Assembly: GCA_029983675.1 (NCBI GenBank)
Contig: JASBYY010000049.1
Location: 1-20,426 of the forward strand
DNA length: 20,426 bases
Reading direction: 5' to 3'
Source of the DNA: Bacteroidales bacterium
GTDB taxonomy: Bacteria; Bacteroidota; Bacteroidia; Bacteroidales; F082
Shown here: positions 9,051 to 16,209 of the stretch, one piece after another
Layout: each line of letters begins with the position of its first letter
Numbering within the stretch: position 1 is the stretch's first letter
The notes under the pieces: generated by a model
Seen by the model: only the letters and a program-made list of their open reading frames with translations
Database searches by the model: none
What the model was told of the DNA's origin: nothing
Position numbers and translations under genes: made by a program

Positions 9051-10298
9051 TTATGATTGTTGTTCCTGATTTTGTTTATCGATGGCTGGCATGTTTTTCA
9101 CGTGCAGCAGATGTCCCATTTTTTTGTATTTGGTATATAGATAGAAAGCATCTTTTTCGTTACAGGTCATCTCAATAGGCTCGCGACCTACGATTTCTAT
9201 CCCATAGCCTTCCAGACCACTTATTTTCAACGGGTTGTTGGTCATGACGATGATTTTCCTGATGCCGAGGTTGGCAAGAATTTCCGCTCCGGTGCCGTAG
9301 TCGCGAAGGTCGGCGGCAAAGCCGAGGGCCAGGTTGGCCTCCACGGTGTCCATGCCTTGGTCTTGCAGGGTGTAGGCTTTCAGTTTGTTGATCAAGCCGA
9401 TGCCGCGTCCTTCCTGACGAAGGTAAAGCAGCACGCCCCGCCCTTTGGCTTCGATACGGCGCATGGCTTCCTGCAACTGTTCGCCGCAGTCGCAACGCAG
9501 CGATCCGAAGGCATCTCCCGTCAGGCATTCCGAGTGGACACGGCACAAAACAGGTTCATCGCCGCTGATGTCGCCTTTTACCAAGGCCACATGGTGTTCA
9601 CGGGTGACTTTGTCGATGTATCCGTATGCCTTGAAATGACCGTATTTGGTGGGCATGTCGGCCTCGGTGACTTTTTCAACGAGTACCTCTGTCTTTCTTC
9701 TGTAACGGATCAAATCAGCAATGGAAATGATTTTCAGATTGTGTTCCTTGGAGAATTGAAGCAGTTCTGTGGTGCGCATCATAGTGCCGTCTTCGCGCAT
9801 AATCTCACAGCACAAACCGCATTCTTTCAATCCCGCTAGTTTCATCAGGTCGATGGTGGCTTCGGTGTGTCCGCCGCGTTTCAATACGCCGCCCTCACGG
9901 GCTTCAAGGGGAAACATGTGTCCGGGGCGTCTGAAATGCTCCGGCTTGGCGCTGTCTTCCACCACTTTCATGGCAGTGACGGAACGTTCCAATGCCGAGA
10001 TGCCGGTGGTGGTGTCGATATGGTCGATGGAAACGGTGAAAGCCGTGCTGTGGTTGTCGGTGTTCTCACTTACCATCTGATTGAGTTTTAGTTTCCGGGT
10101 CAAAGACTTGCTCATGGGCATGCAAATCAAACCCTTGCCAAACGAGGCCATGAAATTCACGTTTTCCAAGCTGGCGTGTTCGGCAGCACAAATCAAATCA
10201 CCTTCGTTCTCACGGTCGGGATCATCGACAACGACGATCATTTTCCCTTTTCTCAGTTCTTCTAAGGCTTTTTCTATAGTATTAAAGTTGTTGTTCAT
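9051..10298 (-). CDS. ribBA: Bifunctional DHBP synthase / GTP cyclohydrolase II
   Basis: A 415-residue fusion carrying both entry reactions of riboflavin synthesis. The N-terminal half (about 1-200) converts ribulose 5-phosphate to 3,4-dihydroxy-2-butanone 4-phosphate and has DDPDRENEGD (25-34), RRPGHMFPL (123-131) and GGHTEATID (142-150). The C-terminal half (about 208-400) opens the GTP imidazole ring. It has the zinc-ligand pattern C258-x10-C269-x-C271 and RQEGRGIGL; the later segment LRDYGTGAEIL is also typical. All key residues seen are intact, so both halves should be active. It sits 19 bp after ribE and 12 bp before ribH. The tail after about residue 400 is polar and poorly conserved. 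Confidence 0.97.
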   Translation of the reverse strand: MNNNFNTIEKALEELRKGKMIVVVDDPDRENEGDLICAAEHASLENVNFMASFGKGLICMPMSKSLTRKLKLNQMVSENTDNHSTAFTVSIDHIDTTTGISALERSVTAMKVVEDSAKPEHFRRPGHMFPLEAREGGVLKRGGHTEATIDLMKLAGLKECGLCCEIMREDGTMMRTTELLQFSKEHNLKIISIADLIRYRRKTEVLVEKVTEADMPTKYGHFKAYGYIDKVTREHHVALVKGDISGDEPVLCRVHSECLTGDAFGSLRCDCGEQLQEAMRRIEAKGRGVLLYLRQEGRGIGLINKLKAYTLQDQGMDTVEANLALGFAADLRDYGTGAEILANLGIRKIIVMTNNPLKISGLEGYGIEIVGREPIEMTCNEKDAFYLYTKYKKMGHLLHVKNMPAIDKQNQEQQS

Positions 10299-10317
10299 TT
10301 TGTTGATTTATAATGGT

Positions 10318-10959
10318 CTAAAATCCGTTATCTCTTAGGTAATCCAGCAAGTCATCGCCTTTTTTCGGGGATGAAGGCTGCATAAGGCGTTGTACGTATT
10401 TCCCGATAATGTCATTCTCAAGGTTGACCGTGTCGCCGATTTGTTTTCGGGTCAAGGCGGTCTCCTCTTGGGTGTGCTCGATGATGGAAACGCCGAAGTC
10501 TTCAAGGTTTACATCGGTGACGGTCAATGAGATGCCGTCGATGGCGATGGAGCCTTTGTCAACGATAAGGTGCAGAATTTCGGGCTTGGTGGCAATCCTG
10601 ATCCGTATGGCCTTGTCGTCTTTGCTTTTTTTGATGATATGCCCGATGCCGTCGATGTGTCCCGAAACGATATGCCCACCGAATCGTCCGTTGGCGGGTA
10701 ACGCCCGTTCAAGATTGACCCGGTCGTTGATTTTTAAATCTTTGAAGTTGGTTTTCAACACGGTCTCAGGCATGAGGTCGGCGGTGTAGGAATGAGCATC
10801 AAAAGTAGTGACAGTCAAGCAGACACCATTGGTAGCGATGCTGTCGCCGATTTTGAGGTCTTCCAGAATCGTTTTGGCTGTTATGGTGAGTCGGATGCTG
10901 TTCGACGACCGCAGGATCGACTTGACTTGTCCGATTTCTTCTATGATTCCTGTAAACAT
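10318..10959 (-). CDS. ribE: Riboflavin synthase, alpha chain
   Basis: A 213-residue enzyme that dismutates two molecules of 6,7-dimethyl-8-ribityllumazine into riboflavin and the pyrimidine substrate of RibH. The start chosen is the ATG at 10959, giving the family-typical MFTGIIEEIGQ; a longer frame beginning at 10989 would add ten residues with no homology. The two lumazine-binding repeats are visible, each with a (N/D)G(V/I)(C/S)LTVT motif; the linker region contains GRFGGHIVSGHIDG, and the second repeat ends near VNLENDIIGKYVQRL. The start overlaps the end of ribD by 19 bp, implying coupled translation. Called ribE here; the same protein is ribC in some genomes. Confidence 0.96.
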   Translation of the reverse strand: MFTGIIEEIGQVKSILRSSNSIRLTITAKTILEDLKIGDSIATNGVCLTVTTFDAHSYTADLMPETVLKTNFKDLKINDRVNLERALPANGRFGGHIVSGHIDGIGHIIKKSKDDKAIRIRIATKPEILHLIVDKGSIAIDGISLTVTDVNLEDFGVSIIEHTQEETALTRKQIGDTVNLENDIIGKYVQRLMQPSSPKKGDDLLDYLRDNGF

Positions 10960-12065
10960 GGTATTTTTCCTTTCATTAATAGGTCGCAACCTGTGTTTTC
11001 TACGCTAAGATGTTCCAAGGCGATGGCTTCGCTCATCATCTGAAAGCCTTTTCCCGAAACAGGGGAAGGGGCTCCGCTTCCGCCGATGATTTTCGGGGCG
11101 ATGAAAGCATACACTTCGTCCACACATCCGGCTTCAAGAAAAGAGGCGTTTAGCGAGGCACCGCCTTCAAGCAGCAGGGAATCGATGCCTTGGGCACCCA
11201 TCCTGTTGATAAAATCGCAGATGTCCACTCTGCCGTCTTTTGCAAGGCAGCAAACGGTTTCCACGCCTTTTTCCTGCAAGGCGTTCAGGCGCTCGGGCTT
11301 TGCCGCATCGGTGTGTGCCACGATGGTGTGGTATTCCTTGGCCGTTTGTGCCAATCGCGAGGCGGGGGATAGGCTGGCTTTTCCGTCGATGACGATGCGA
11401 ATGGGCTGATGAGGCTGTCCGTCGAGGCGGCAGTTGAGCATGGGGTCGTCGGCGGCAACGGTGCCACGTCCTACGACGATGCCCATCATCTCGCTTCTCA
11501 AGGTGTGCACCACTTGTCGCGAGGCCTCGCAGGTAATCCATTTGGAATCGCCGGAACAGGACGCGATTTTGCCGTCCATGGTCATGGCGTATTTCATCAG
11601 TACGTAGGGTTGTCGGGTCTTGATGAATTTCAAGAACACCTTGTTGAGTTCCTTGATACTGTTTTCCTCAATGCCCGTAACAACTTCAATGCCTGCATCT
11701 TGCAGTTTCTTTACGCCTTTTCCTGACACAATCGGGTTGGAGTCCAAGATGCCCACCACCACTTTCCGTATGCCTTTTTCGATGATAATGTCCGTGCAAG
11801 GGGGTGTTTTCCCCTCATGGCAGCAAGGCTCCAAGGTGACGTAAAGCGTAGCGCCTTTGGGGTCGGTGGTGCAGGCGTTCAAGGCGTTGCGCTCGGCATG
11901 AAAGCCGCCGTAATGCTCGTGGTAGCCTTCGGCAATGACTTCTCCATTTTTGACCACGACACAGCCCACCAAAGGGTTGGGATGAACGAAGCCGCCGCCT
12001 TTTTTCGCCAAGGCAATGGTGCGTTGCATATAGTTGATATTCAATTCGTTTGTTGGCATAAACAT
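10941..12065 (-). CDS. ribD: Bifunctional pyrimidine deaminase / reductase
   Basis: A 374-residue enzyme for the second and third steps of riboflavin synthesis: deamination of the GTP cyclohydrolase II product, then NADPH-dependent reduction of its ribosyl side chain. The deaminase domain has HAE (56-58) and PCCHEGKTPPC, giving zinc ligands H56, C81 and C90. The reductase domain begins near PYVLMKYAMTMDGKIA and includes GRGTVAADDP and LLEGGASLN. The frame extends to a TTG at 12095, but that lies inside the attenuator hairpin. ATG 12065 is preferred because AAGGG (12077-12073) sits 7 nt upstream; ATG 12059 is the alternative. It is the first gene of the operon, overlapping ribE by 19 bp, and is controlled by the FMN riboswitch. 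Confidence 0.95.
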   Translation of the reverse strand: MFMPTNELNINYMQRTIALAKKGGGFVHPNPLVGCVVVKNGEVIAEGYHEHYGGFHAERNALNACTTDPKGATLYVTLEPCCHEGKTPPCTDIIIEKGIRKVVVGILDSNPIVSGKGVKKLQDAGIEVVTGIEENSIKELNKVFLKFIKTRQPYVLMKYAMTMDGKIASCSGDSKWITCEASRQVVHTLRSEMMGIVVGRGTVAADDPMLNCRLDGQPHQPIRIVIDGKASLSPASRLAQTAKEYHTIVAHTDAAKPERLNALQEKGVETVCCLAKDGRVDICDFINRMGAQGIDSLLLEGGASLNASFLEAGCVDEVYAFIAPKIIGGSGAPSPVSGKGFQMMSEAIALEHLSVENTGCDLLMKGKIPCLQES

Positions 12066-12105
12066 AAAAAAGCCCTTAATCGTCATGACAAACAATCAGG
12101 GCTTT
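12066..12105 (-). terminator. Riboswitch-controlled attenuator hairpin abutting the ribD start
   Basis: On the minus strand AAAGCCCT (12105-12098) pairs perfectly with AGGGCTTT (12076-12069), followed by a T run to 12066, one base before the ATG at 12065. The 3' arm includes most of the only Shine-Dalgarno-like sequence (AAGGG, 12077-12073). The same hairpin could therefore end transcription and, in transcripts that escape, hide the ribosome site. Confidence 0.85.
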
Positions 12106-12129
12106 GTTTTATGATTGAAAAGCAGTCGT

Positions 12130-12241
12130 AACTTCTATCATCCGGACTGTTACCGTCGGTTTCGGAATTTCACCGAATCAGTTCCCAAAGGAAGTCGCGG
12201 ACTGTCACCGCCGGAAAGGAATTGCACCTAACCCTGAAGTT
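12130..12241 (-). promoter_or_regulatory. FMN riboswitch (RFN element)
   Basis: Read on the minus strand, this matches the conserved RFN core: CAGGG near the 5' side, GGTGCAATTCC, CCGGCGGTGACAGTCCGCGA, GGTGAAATTCCGAAACCGACGGT, and AGTCCGGATG at the 3' side. Helix P1 is closed by AACTTC (12241-12236) with GAAGTT (12135-12130). It lies between the promoter box at 12250-12257 and the attenuator at 12066-12105, ahead of ribD. FMN binding is expected to favour the terminator and shut off all four rib genes. Identification is very secure from the conserved bases. Confidence 0.97.
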
Positions 12242-12544
12242 TTACGCTGCAAAGATAGGTAATTTTTTCAAATGCTGAGATGCTGTGCTTTTTTTCAAAT
12301 GGTATAGAGCTTTTTTTGATGCTTTGTGCCTGTGTTTTTTATGCAAACATCTTATTCTCGGAATGTCGCTACAGGTGTCGGTGTCAGTCATTTTCAGTTT
12401 CCGCCAATAGGCGGTGGCATCTACGCTATCCGTCAATACGGCAATGGTATCTACAATGGAGAAATACCACTTTTCCTGTTCCTCGTCCCAAACGGTGCGG
12501 ACTTTCTTTTCCTCAAATAGTTGAATGGATTGTTGTTGTGTCAT
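12242..12544 (-). pseudogene. Truncated Bro-N domain (phage antirepressor-like) gene remnant
   Basis: The first 51 codons (12544-12392) encode an N-terminal Bro-N/antirepressor-type segment typical of Bacteroidota: LFEEKKVRTVWDEEQEKWYF, then SIVDTIAVLTDS and YWRKLK. Intact relatives continue for well over 100 residues with NC..LKM and ADTEQLFR-type segments. Here family resemblance ends after RKLK and the remaining 49 codons are a basic, low-complexity tail that runs through the rib promoter and into the edge of the riboswitch. That overlap shows the tail is not selected as protein. It is best read as the surviving 5' piece of a phage- or mobile-element-derived gene; expression of a 100-residue product cannot be excluded. 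Confidence 0.7.
12250..12257 (-). promoter_or_regulatory. ribD: -7 box of the riboflavin operon promoter
   Basis: The minus strand reads TATCTTTG, an exact TAnnTTTG match. Transcription would start about 5-7 nt downstream, just at the first bases of the riboswitch P1 stem, which fits well. The only nearby TTTG is 11 bp upstream, too close for a normal -33 box. The box lies inside the decayed tail of the Bro-N frame. Confidence 0.65.
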
Positions 12545-12599
12545 TTTATCTGTGGTTTCCTTATTCTTCTTTCTTGTAGTACAATCAGCGGTTTACACA

Positions 12600-12613
12600 C
12601 CCCCATTTGGGGG
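12600..12613. repeat. GC-rich palindrome upstream of the envelope cluster
   Basis: CCCCCA-tt-TGGGGG is a perfect 6-bp inverted repeat in an otherwise AT-rich intergenic region. It overlaps or lies just upstream of the weak promoter proposed for the OmpA-domain gene. It could be an operator, or a terminator stem for a lost gene, though no T run follows on either strand. Confidence 0.4.
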
Positions 12614-12614
12614 A

Positions 12615-12645
12615 TTGTTTAACAAAACAAATTTCCGTTTTTTTG
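12615..12645 (+). promoter_or_regulatory. Candidate promoter of the OmpA/lipoprotein/secreted-protein cluster
   Basis: TTG at 12615-12617 is followed after 20 bp by TTTTTTTG (12638-12645), which matches TAnnTTTG except for the second base. The start of transcription would fall near 12651, about 20 nt before the ATG at 12671. The mismatch makes this a moderate prediction. Confidence 0.35.
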
Positions 12646-12670
12646 GACTGGAAATTAAAACTTAAACACT

Positions 12671-14002
12671 ATGTCTAAAAAATTGATTATTTGCATGCTA
12701 TTGCTGATTTTCGGCATAACAGCGGAGGTTTCAGCACAAGGAATCCTTGAGAGAATGGCCAATAGGACAAAGAATAAAGTCCAGAACAAAATTGAACAAA
12801 AAGTCGATGAAAAAATCGACAAGGCTGTGGACGAGACTTTTGATGATGTAGAAAAGTCTGTTAGCGAATCGGTCAGTGGCAGCAAAGATGACACCGACAG
12901 TACCACCGAATCAAACCCTGCACAGCAGGATATGCAGGCGACTCCTGCTGCTCAGGATAATAAGCCTAAATCTGCAGAAGATGCCTCTGTGACACAAAGC
13001 AAGAGCGATTTTGTACCGGGTGCCGTGGTACTCTTCGAAGATAATTTTGCCAACGAGCAGATTGGCGAGTTTCCCGGCAAGTGGGACTTGGATGACGGCT
13101 CGGTGGAAGTTGCACAGATTGGCGACCGCAAAGTAGCAAAGTTTACGCAAAACGGCACCATCTTTCCGCTGATGAAGAAAAACCAGTACGATTATCTGCC
13201 AGAGGAGTTTACCATCGAATGGGATATCCATATTGCCAACAAGGGCGAAGACATGAACCACGAAATTCGATTGATGAACAGGGAGGCAGATATCAATACG
13301 CATAATGATCAGTGTGCATGGATAGAAATCTGGTATCGCCCTGATGACCAAGCGGCACGAGTGGTCTGGAATTGCCAGAAACCGACACAAGGCAGTACCA
13401 CGGGTGAACAGGAAATGGATGGGAAGTTGAAATCGGGATGGAATCATTTCGCCGTCTCTTTCAACCAGCGAGCCTTCAAACTATATGTCAATGGCGAACG
13501 TCTTTGCAACGTACCGAACATGCTTGCTCCGAAGTATATGGAATACGAGAGTATCGGCAGCGAGGGCTATCTCTATTCGTGCATCAGCAATGTGCGCATC
13601 GGACAAGGGGCGGTGGCTCTCTACGACCGCAATGCTGGCGACATCGACAAGGCGATGGCCGAGACGGGCAAGTTTGTCACCAACAACATTCTCTTCGACA
13701 CCGGCAAGGCAACGCTCAAACCCGAGTCAATGGCAGAGATACAAAAGGTGGCTGATTACATGAAGAAGAACCCGAGCGTGCGCTTCGAGGTGCAGGGACA
13801 CACCGACAACCAAGGCTCCGACAAAATCAACGACCCGCTTTCGCAGCAGCGTGCGGAGACCATTGTCGCAGAACTTGTAAAACTTGGTGTCGACGAGTGG
13901 AATCTCCGTGCTGTCGGCAAGGGATCACATGAACCTGTGTCAGACAACAAGACCGAGGAGGGACGCGCAAAGAACCGTCGCGTGGAGTTTGTGAAGCGAT
14001 GA
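12671..14002 (+). CDS. Secreted OmpA-domain protein with a central LamG-like domain
   Basis: A 443-residue exported protein. A signal peptide (1-22, ending VSA before Q23) is followed by a charged helical stretch rich in K, D and E (about 28-65), a polar Ser/Thr/Gln linker (65-110), and a beta-rich region (about 112-325) whose GWNHFAVSFNQRAFKLYVNG segment resembles laminin-G/concanavalin-like lectin folds. The C-terminal OmpA-like peptidoglycan-binding domain (about 336-443) has ILFDTGKATLKPES, GHTDNQG (376-382), LSQQRAETIV and the terminal GRAKNRRVEF. There is no beta-barrel, so it is probably a periplasmic or outer-membrane-associated protein that anchors to peptidoglycan while its middle domain binds a glycan or protein. 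It is the first gene of a three-gene envelope cluster. The substrate is unknown. Confidence 0.85.
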   Translation: MSKKLIICMLLLIFGITAEVSAQGILERMANRTKNKVQNKIEQKVDEKIDKAVDETFDDVEKSVSESVSGSKDDTDSTTESNPAQQDMQATPAAQDNKPKSAEDASVTQSKSDFVPGAVVLFEDNFANEQIGEFPGKWDLDDGSVEVAQIGDRKVAKFTQNGTIFPLMKKNQYDYLPEEFTIEWDIHIANKGEDMNHEIRLMNREADINTHNDQCAWIEIWYRPDDQAARVVWNCQKPTQGSTTGEQEMDGKLKSGWNHFAVSFNQRAFKLYVNGERLCNVPNMLAPKYMEYESIGSEGYLYSCISNVRIGQGAVALYDRNAGDIDKAMAETGKFVTNNILFDTGKATLKPESMAEIQKVADYMKKNPSVRFEVQGHTDNQGSDKINDPLSQQRAETIVAELVKLGVDEWNLRAVGKGSHEPVSDNKTEEGRAKNRRVEFVKR

Positions 14003-14141
14003 GCGCAGAACCGAGCTTGATCGAGTTCTGCCGAAGAGCGAACACAAACGGGCAAAGCCAATTTGTCAAACGCTGAGTGCAGAGCCAAGCCTGTTTGAGC
14101 TATGCCGAAGCGTAAAGACAAATGGGCGGAGCCAATTTATC
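13994..14141 (+). repeat. Two tandem 74-bp imperfect repeats after the OmpA-domain gene
   Basis: Copy 1 (13994-14067) and copy 2 (14068-14141) align without gaps at a period of 74 bp, sharing blocks such as GCCGAAG, ACAAA, GGGC and GCCAATTT. Copy 1 begins in the last codons of the upstream gene. Each unit boundary reproduces an FVKR-stop-like ending: FVKR then TGA at the gene end, FVKR then TGA after copy 1, FIKK then TAA after copy 2. The repeat fills almost all of the gap before the lipoprotein gene. It may belong to a dispersed intergenic repeat family; that cannot be tested here. Confidence 0.75.
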
Positions 14142-14174
14142 AAGAAATAATAATCAATTAAAAATCGATTGACA

Positions 14175-14882
14175 ATGAAACAGATGACAAAAGCATGGTT
14201 AGTAATCACATGCATCGCCATGATGGCAAGTTGTGGAAGCAGGACAACTTCGGATACTACGAAAGAGCGGGTGCAGGAAGCAGCAAAAGAGATGTCAAAA
14301 GACATCAATAAGATGAATGGTACAGAACAGTTTGAGACGGCACTCAAGGCTTTCGGACTGAATGTGAGCGATGCTACACCCAACTTCAAATACAAGGAGC
14401 AGAACGGGAAAGGAAAATATTATGTCAAAGGGCTCTTTGCAAACGAGAAACCGGAGGCTTACGGCACATTTGTAAAGGAAGACGGTGGAGGGATTACGCT
14501 GGAAGAGTACAACGCTTTCTTGACCAAGGTGTACAACAGTACGGCAAAACAGTCAGAAGGAGGCAAGTGCGTTGTGGGATTCGGAGACAATGCGAAGACC
14601 AAGGAGGAGGCCATGAAAGAGAAGCCGATAGACAAGGTCGTAGGACTCAAGGACGGATTTGGACAGCCTTGGACATTGGTGTCTTGGCATTTTGTGCAGA
14701 AAGGCACATTCTATATGGTGGACTGCGACCTCAAAGAACAAAAGGGAACTACACCATCGCGTATCACGTTAAGTATCAGACAAGGTTTACAGAAATCGCT
14801 GGATGCCACCGTTGATGAGATAGAGAAAGCGCTCGACGATGAGAATGTACAGAAAGCAATAAAAGAGAAGTTAAACAAATAA
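14175..14882 (+). CDS. Putative lipoprotein of unknown function
   Basis: A 235-residue protein with a lipoprotein signal peptide: MKQMTKAWLVITC, then a hydrophobic stretch ending MMASC, so C20 is the likely lipidated cysteine. The ATG at 14175 is preferred over an in-frame TTG at 14169. The mature part begins with a polar helix (VQEAAKEMSKDINKMNGTE), followed by a mixed domain with aromatic segments such as NFKYKEQNGKGKYYVKGLF and LVSWHFVQKGTFYMVDCDL, and ends in a charged helix. I do not recognise the family. It lies between an OmpA-domain gene and a secreted-protein gene 14 bp downstream, so it is probably co-transcribed with both and acts at the envelope. Confidence 0.8.
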   Translation: MKQMTKAWLVITCIAMMASCGSRTTSDTTKERVQEAAKEMSKDINKMNGTEQFETALKAFGLNVSDATPNFKYKEQNGKGKYYVKGLFANEKPEAYGTFVKEDGGGITLEEYNAFLTKVYNSTAKQSEGGKCVVGFGDNAKTKEEAMKEKPIDKVVGLKDGFGQPWTLVSWHFVQKGTFYMVDCDLKEQKGTTPSRITLSIRQGLQKSLDATVDEIEKALDDENVQKAIKEKLNK

Positions 14883-14896
14883 AAACACGAATCATT

Positions 14897-15964
14897 ATGA
14901 ACAAGTTATATATTATCGTGGCAGCGTTGATGCTGTTTTGCATTCCTGCCTATAGCCAACTCACTCCCGAAGAAGTAATGGCTACTTTGCCTGATCTGCC
15001 TACAGCAGCTCAGATGATTGCCTATGAAACAACACAACCGAATCCTGAACTGTACAATGACTTTCAGCAAAAACTGAGGCAAGCACAAAAGCAGAGCCAA
15101 GCAATGGTAGATAAGAGCATGGGCTCACTCGCCAATGATGTTAAGTCGGCGACTATGAAGCAAAAAGTGGCAGGCACCAATGTAACTAACGCTCAAGTTA
15201 TGAATATGAGCGAGGCTGAACGTCAGGAATTCGCCAAGTCAACAATCCTCAATGGACAACTATCTTCAATGGGAATCAGCACGGAGGACTTAAAGGCGAT
15301 TCAAAGCGGAAAAATGTCGGAGGATGAGTTGGCAAGCAAAATGATGGCAAAACAGAGCGGCGGTCTCACCACAAAGGACATTCAGGCGATGCAGAACATG
15401 ACAGAGGCAGAGAGAATTGCATTTATACAACAGTCCGGACTATCTGAAAGCACGCAGGCTGCCGCTACCAAGAACAAAAAGGCCGCCGCAAGCAATGCCG
15501 CCCTCATAGCCGTGATGCAGAAAATCACTTCGCTAAGTGGACGAATCACAGAACTTACCCAAAAGAGCATCCGGCTGCGCGATGAAGCGAACGCCAGCGG
15601 AGCGGAACTATACGTTAAGAACTACAAAAACAGGATAGAGACACTGATGCATGAACTAGCCCTTCTTTCTGACGAAGAGTATAACGAAGCTCAGGTGGAA
15701 ACAAAAAACAAGCAAATTGACCAACTCAAAAACGAGTTCTACTCCAAATCTATTCCTGTATGGCGCAATGCTGTTATTTCGGCAATGGACGTGTTCCGAG
15801 TGGAAATACTACCCCTTCAATATGAGTTGAAACAGGCGTACGCTAAGGCATACGAACTAACAGGAAATCCGGAATACATGGGAAGTGAACAAATTCCGTT
15901 CCAAGCAGCCTTCGCTTACCTTGAAGCAGCAGGGTGCATCGACAAGTACGATTTTGTCAAGTAA
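14897..15964 (+). CDS. Secreted helical protein of unknown function
   Basis: A 355-residue protein with a clear signal peptide (MNKLYIIVAALMLFCIPAYS, cut before Q21). The mature part is almost entirely predicted helix, rich in Q, K, A, E and M. Segments such as MNMSEAERQEFAKS and MQNMTEAERIAFIQQSGLS form a loose internal repeat (about 105-115 and 168-180), and there is a probable coiled coil at about 215-285. No cysteine pair or enzyme motif is visible. It follows the lipoprotein gene by 14 bp and is the last gene before the terminator at 16061-16091. The family is not recognised. A periplasmic role with the OmpA-domain partner is inferred from context. Confidence 0.8.
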   Translation: MNKLYIIVAALMLFCIPAYSQLTPEEVMATLPDLPTAAQMIAYETTQPNPELYNDFQQKLRQAQKQSQAMVDKSMGSLANDVKSATMKQKVAGTNVTNAQVMNMSEAERQEFAKSTILNGQLSSMGISTEDLKAIQSGKMSEDELASKMMAKQSGGLTTKDIQAMQNMTEAERIAFIQQSGLSESTQAAATKNKKAAASNAALIAVMQKITSLSGRITELTQKSIRLRDEANASGAELYVKNYKNRIETLMHELALLSDEEYNEAQVETKNKQIDQLKNEFYSKSIPVWRNAVISAMDVFRVEILPLQYELKQAYAKAYELTGNPEYMGSEQIPFQAAFAYLEAAGCIDKYDFVK

Positions 15965-16060
15965 AAATCAGTACATTATGCTATTGCCGAAACTTCGTGG
16001 CTCTTTGATACGAAAACTTGAAAAACAATTGAAGTAATCCCATTGTAGGACAAGTTGCTA

Positions 16061-16091
16061 AGCGGCACTCGTTACAGATGCCGCTTTTTTT
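16061..16091 (+). terminator. Rho-independent terminator of the envelope cluster
   Basis: AGCGGCA (16061-16067) pairs perfectly with TGCCGCT (16079-16085) across an 11-nt loop, followed by seven T residues to 16091. It lies about 100 nt after the last gene of the cluster and separates it from the convergent ATPase gene. Confidence 0.92.
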
Positions 16092-16102
16092 GTTCTCTCA
16101 TA

Positions 16103-16203
16103 CCCATATACCAGCCTCTTTTCTAAGGATTTACGCACAAGAGCTGCGGTATTGTTTACGCCCATTTTCATTCGCAAAATCTTTGTGTAGGTATGCACGG
16201 TTT
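16103..16203 (-). pseudogene. Duplicated 3' fragment of the response-regulator gene
   Basis: Positions 16121-16203 match 17736-17818 at 82 of 83 bases, and a further stretch to about 16103 matches more weakly up to the stop codon of the response-regulator gene. In the same frame it encodes the tail from the DNA-recognition helix onward (residues about 184-214 of the regulator), ending KRLV where the intact gene ends QRLV; the stop TAG has become TAT. There is no start and no receiver domain, so it is a fragment. It ends 6 bp from the stop of the ATPase gene, so the ATPase cassette lies exactly between the two copies. Confidence 0.92.
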
Positions 16204-16209
16204 ATCGTC

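Noticed and set aside
10960..10989. Upstream start for ribE at 10989
   Set aside because: The family invariably begins close to MFTGI, which is the ATG at 10959. The extra ten residues lie in the ribD reading region.
12066..12095. Upstream TTG start for ribD at 12095
   Set aside because: It lies within the attenuator hairpin and adds ten residues unlike any RibD N-terminus. ATG 12065 has an AAGGG at good distance.
12280..12579. 99-residue plus-strand frame opposite the Bro-N remnant
   Set aside because: It is the antisense reading of the recognisable Bro-N segment, has no family features, and ends just before the envelope-cluster promoter.
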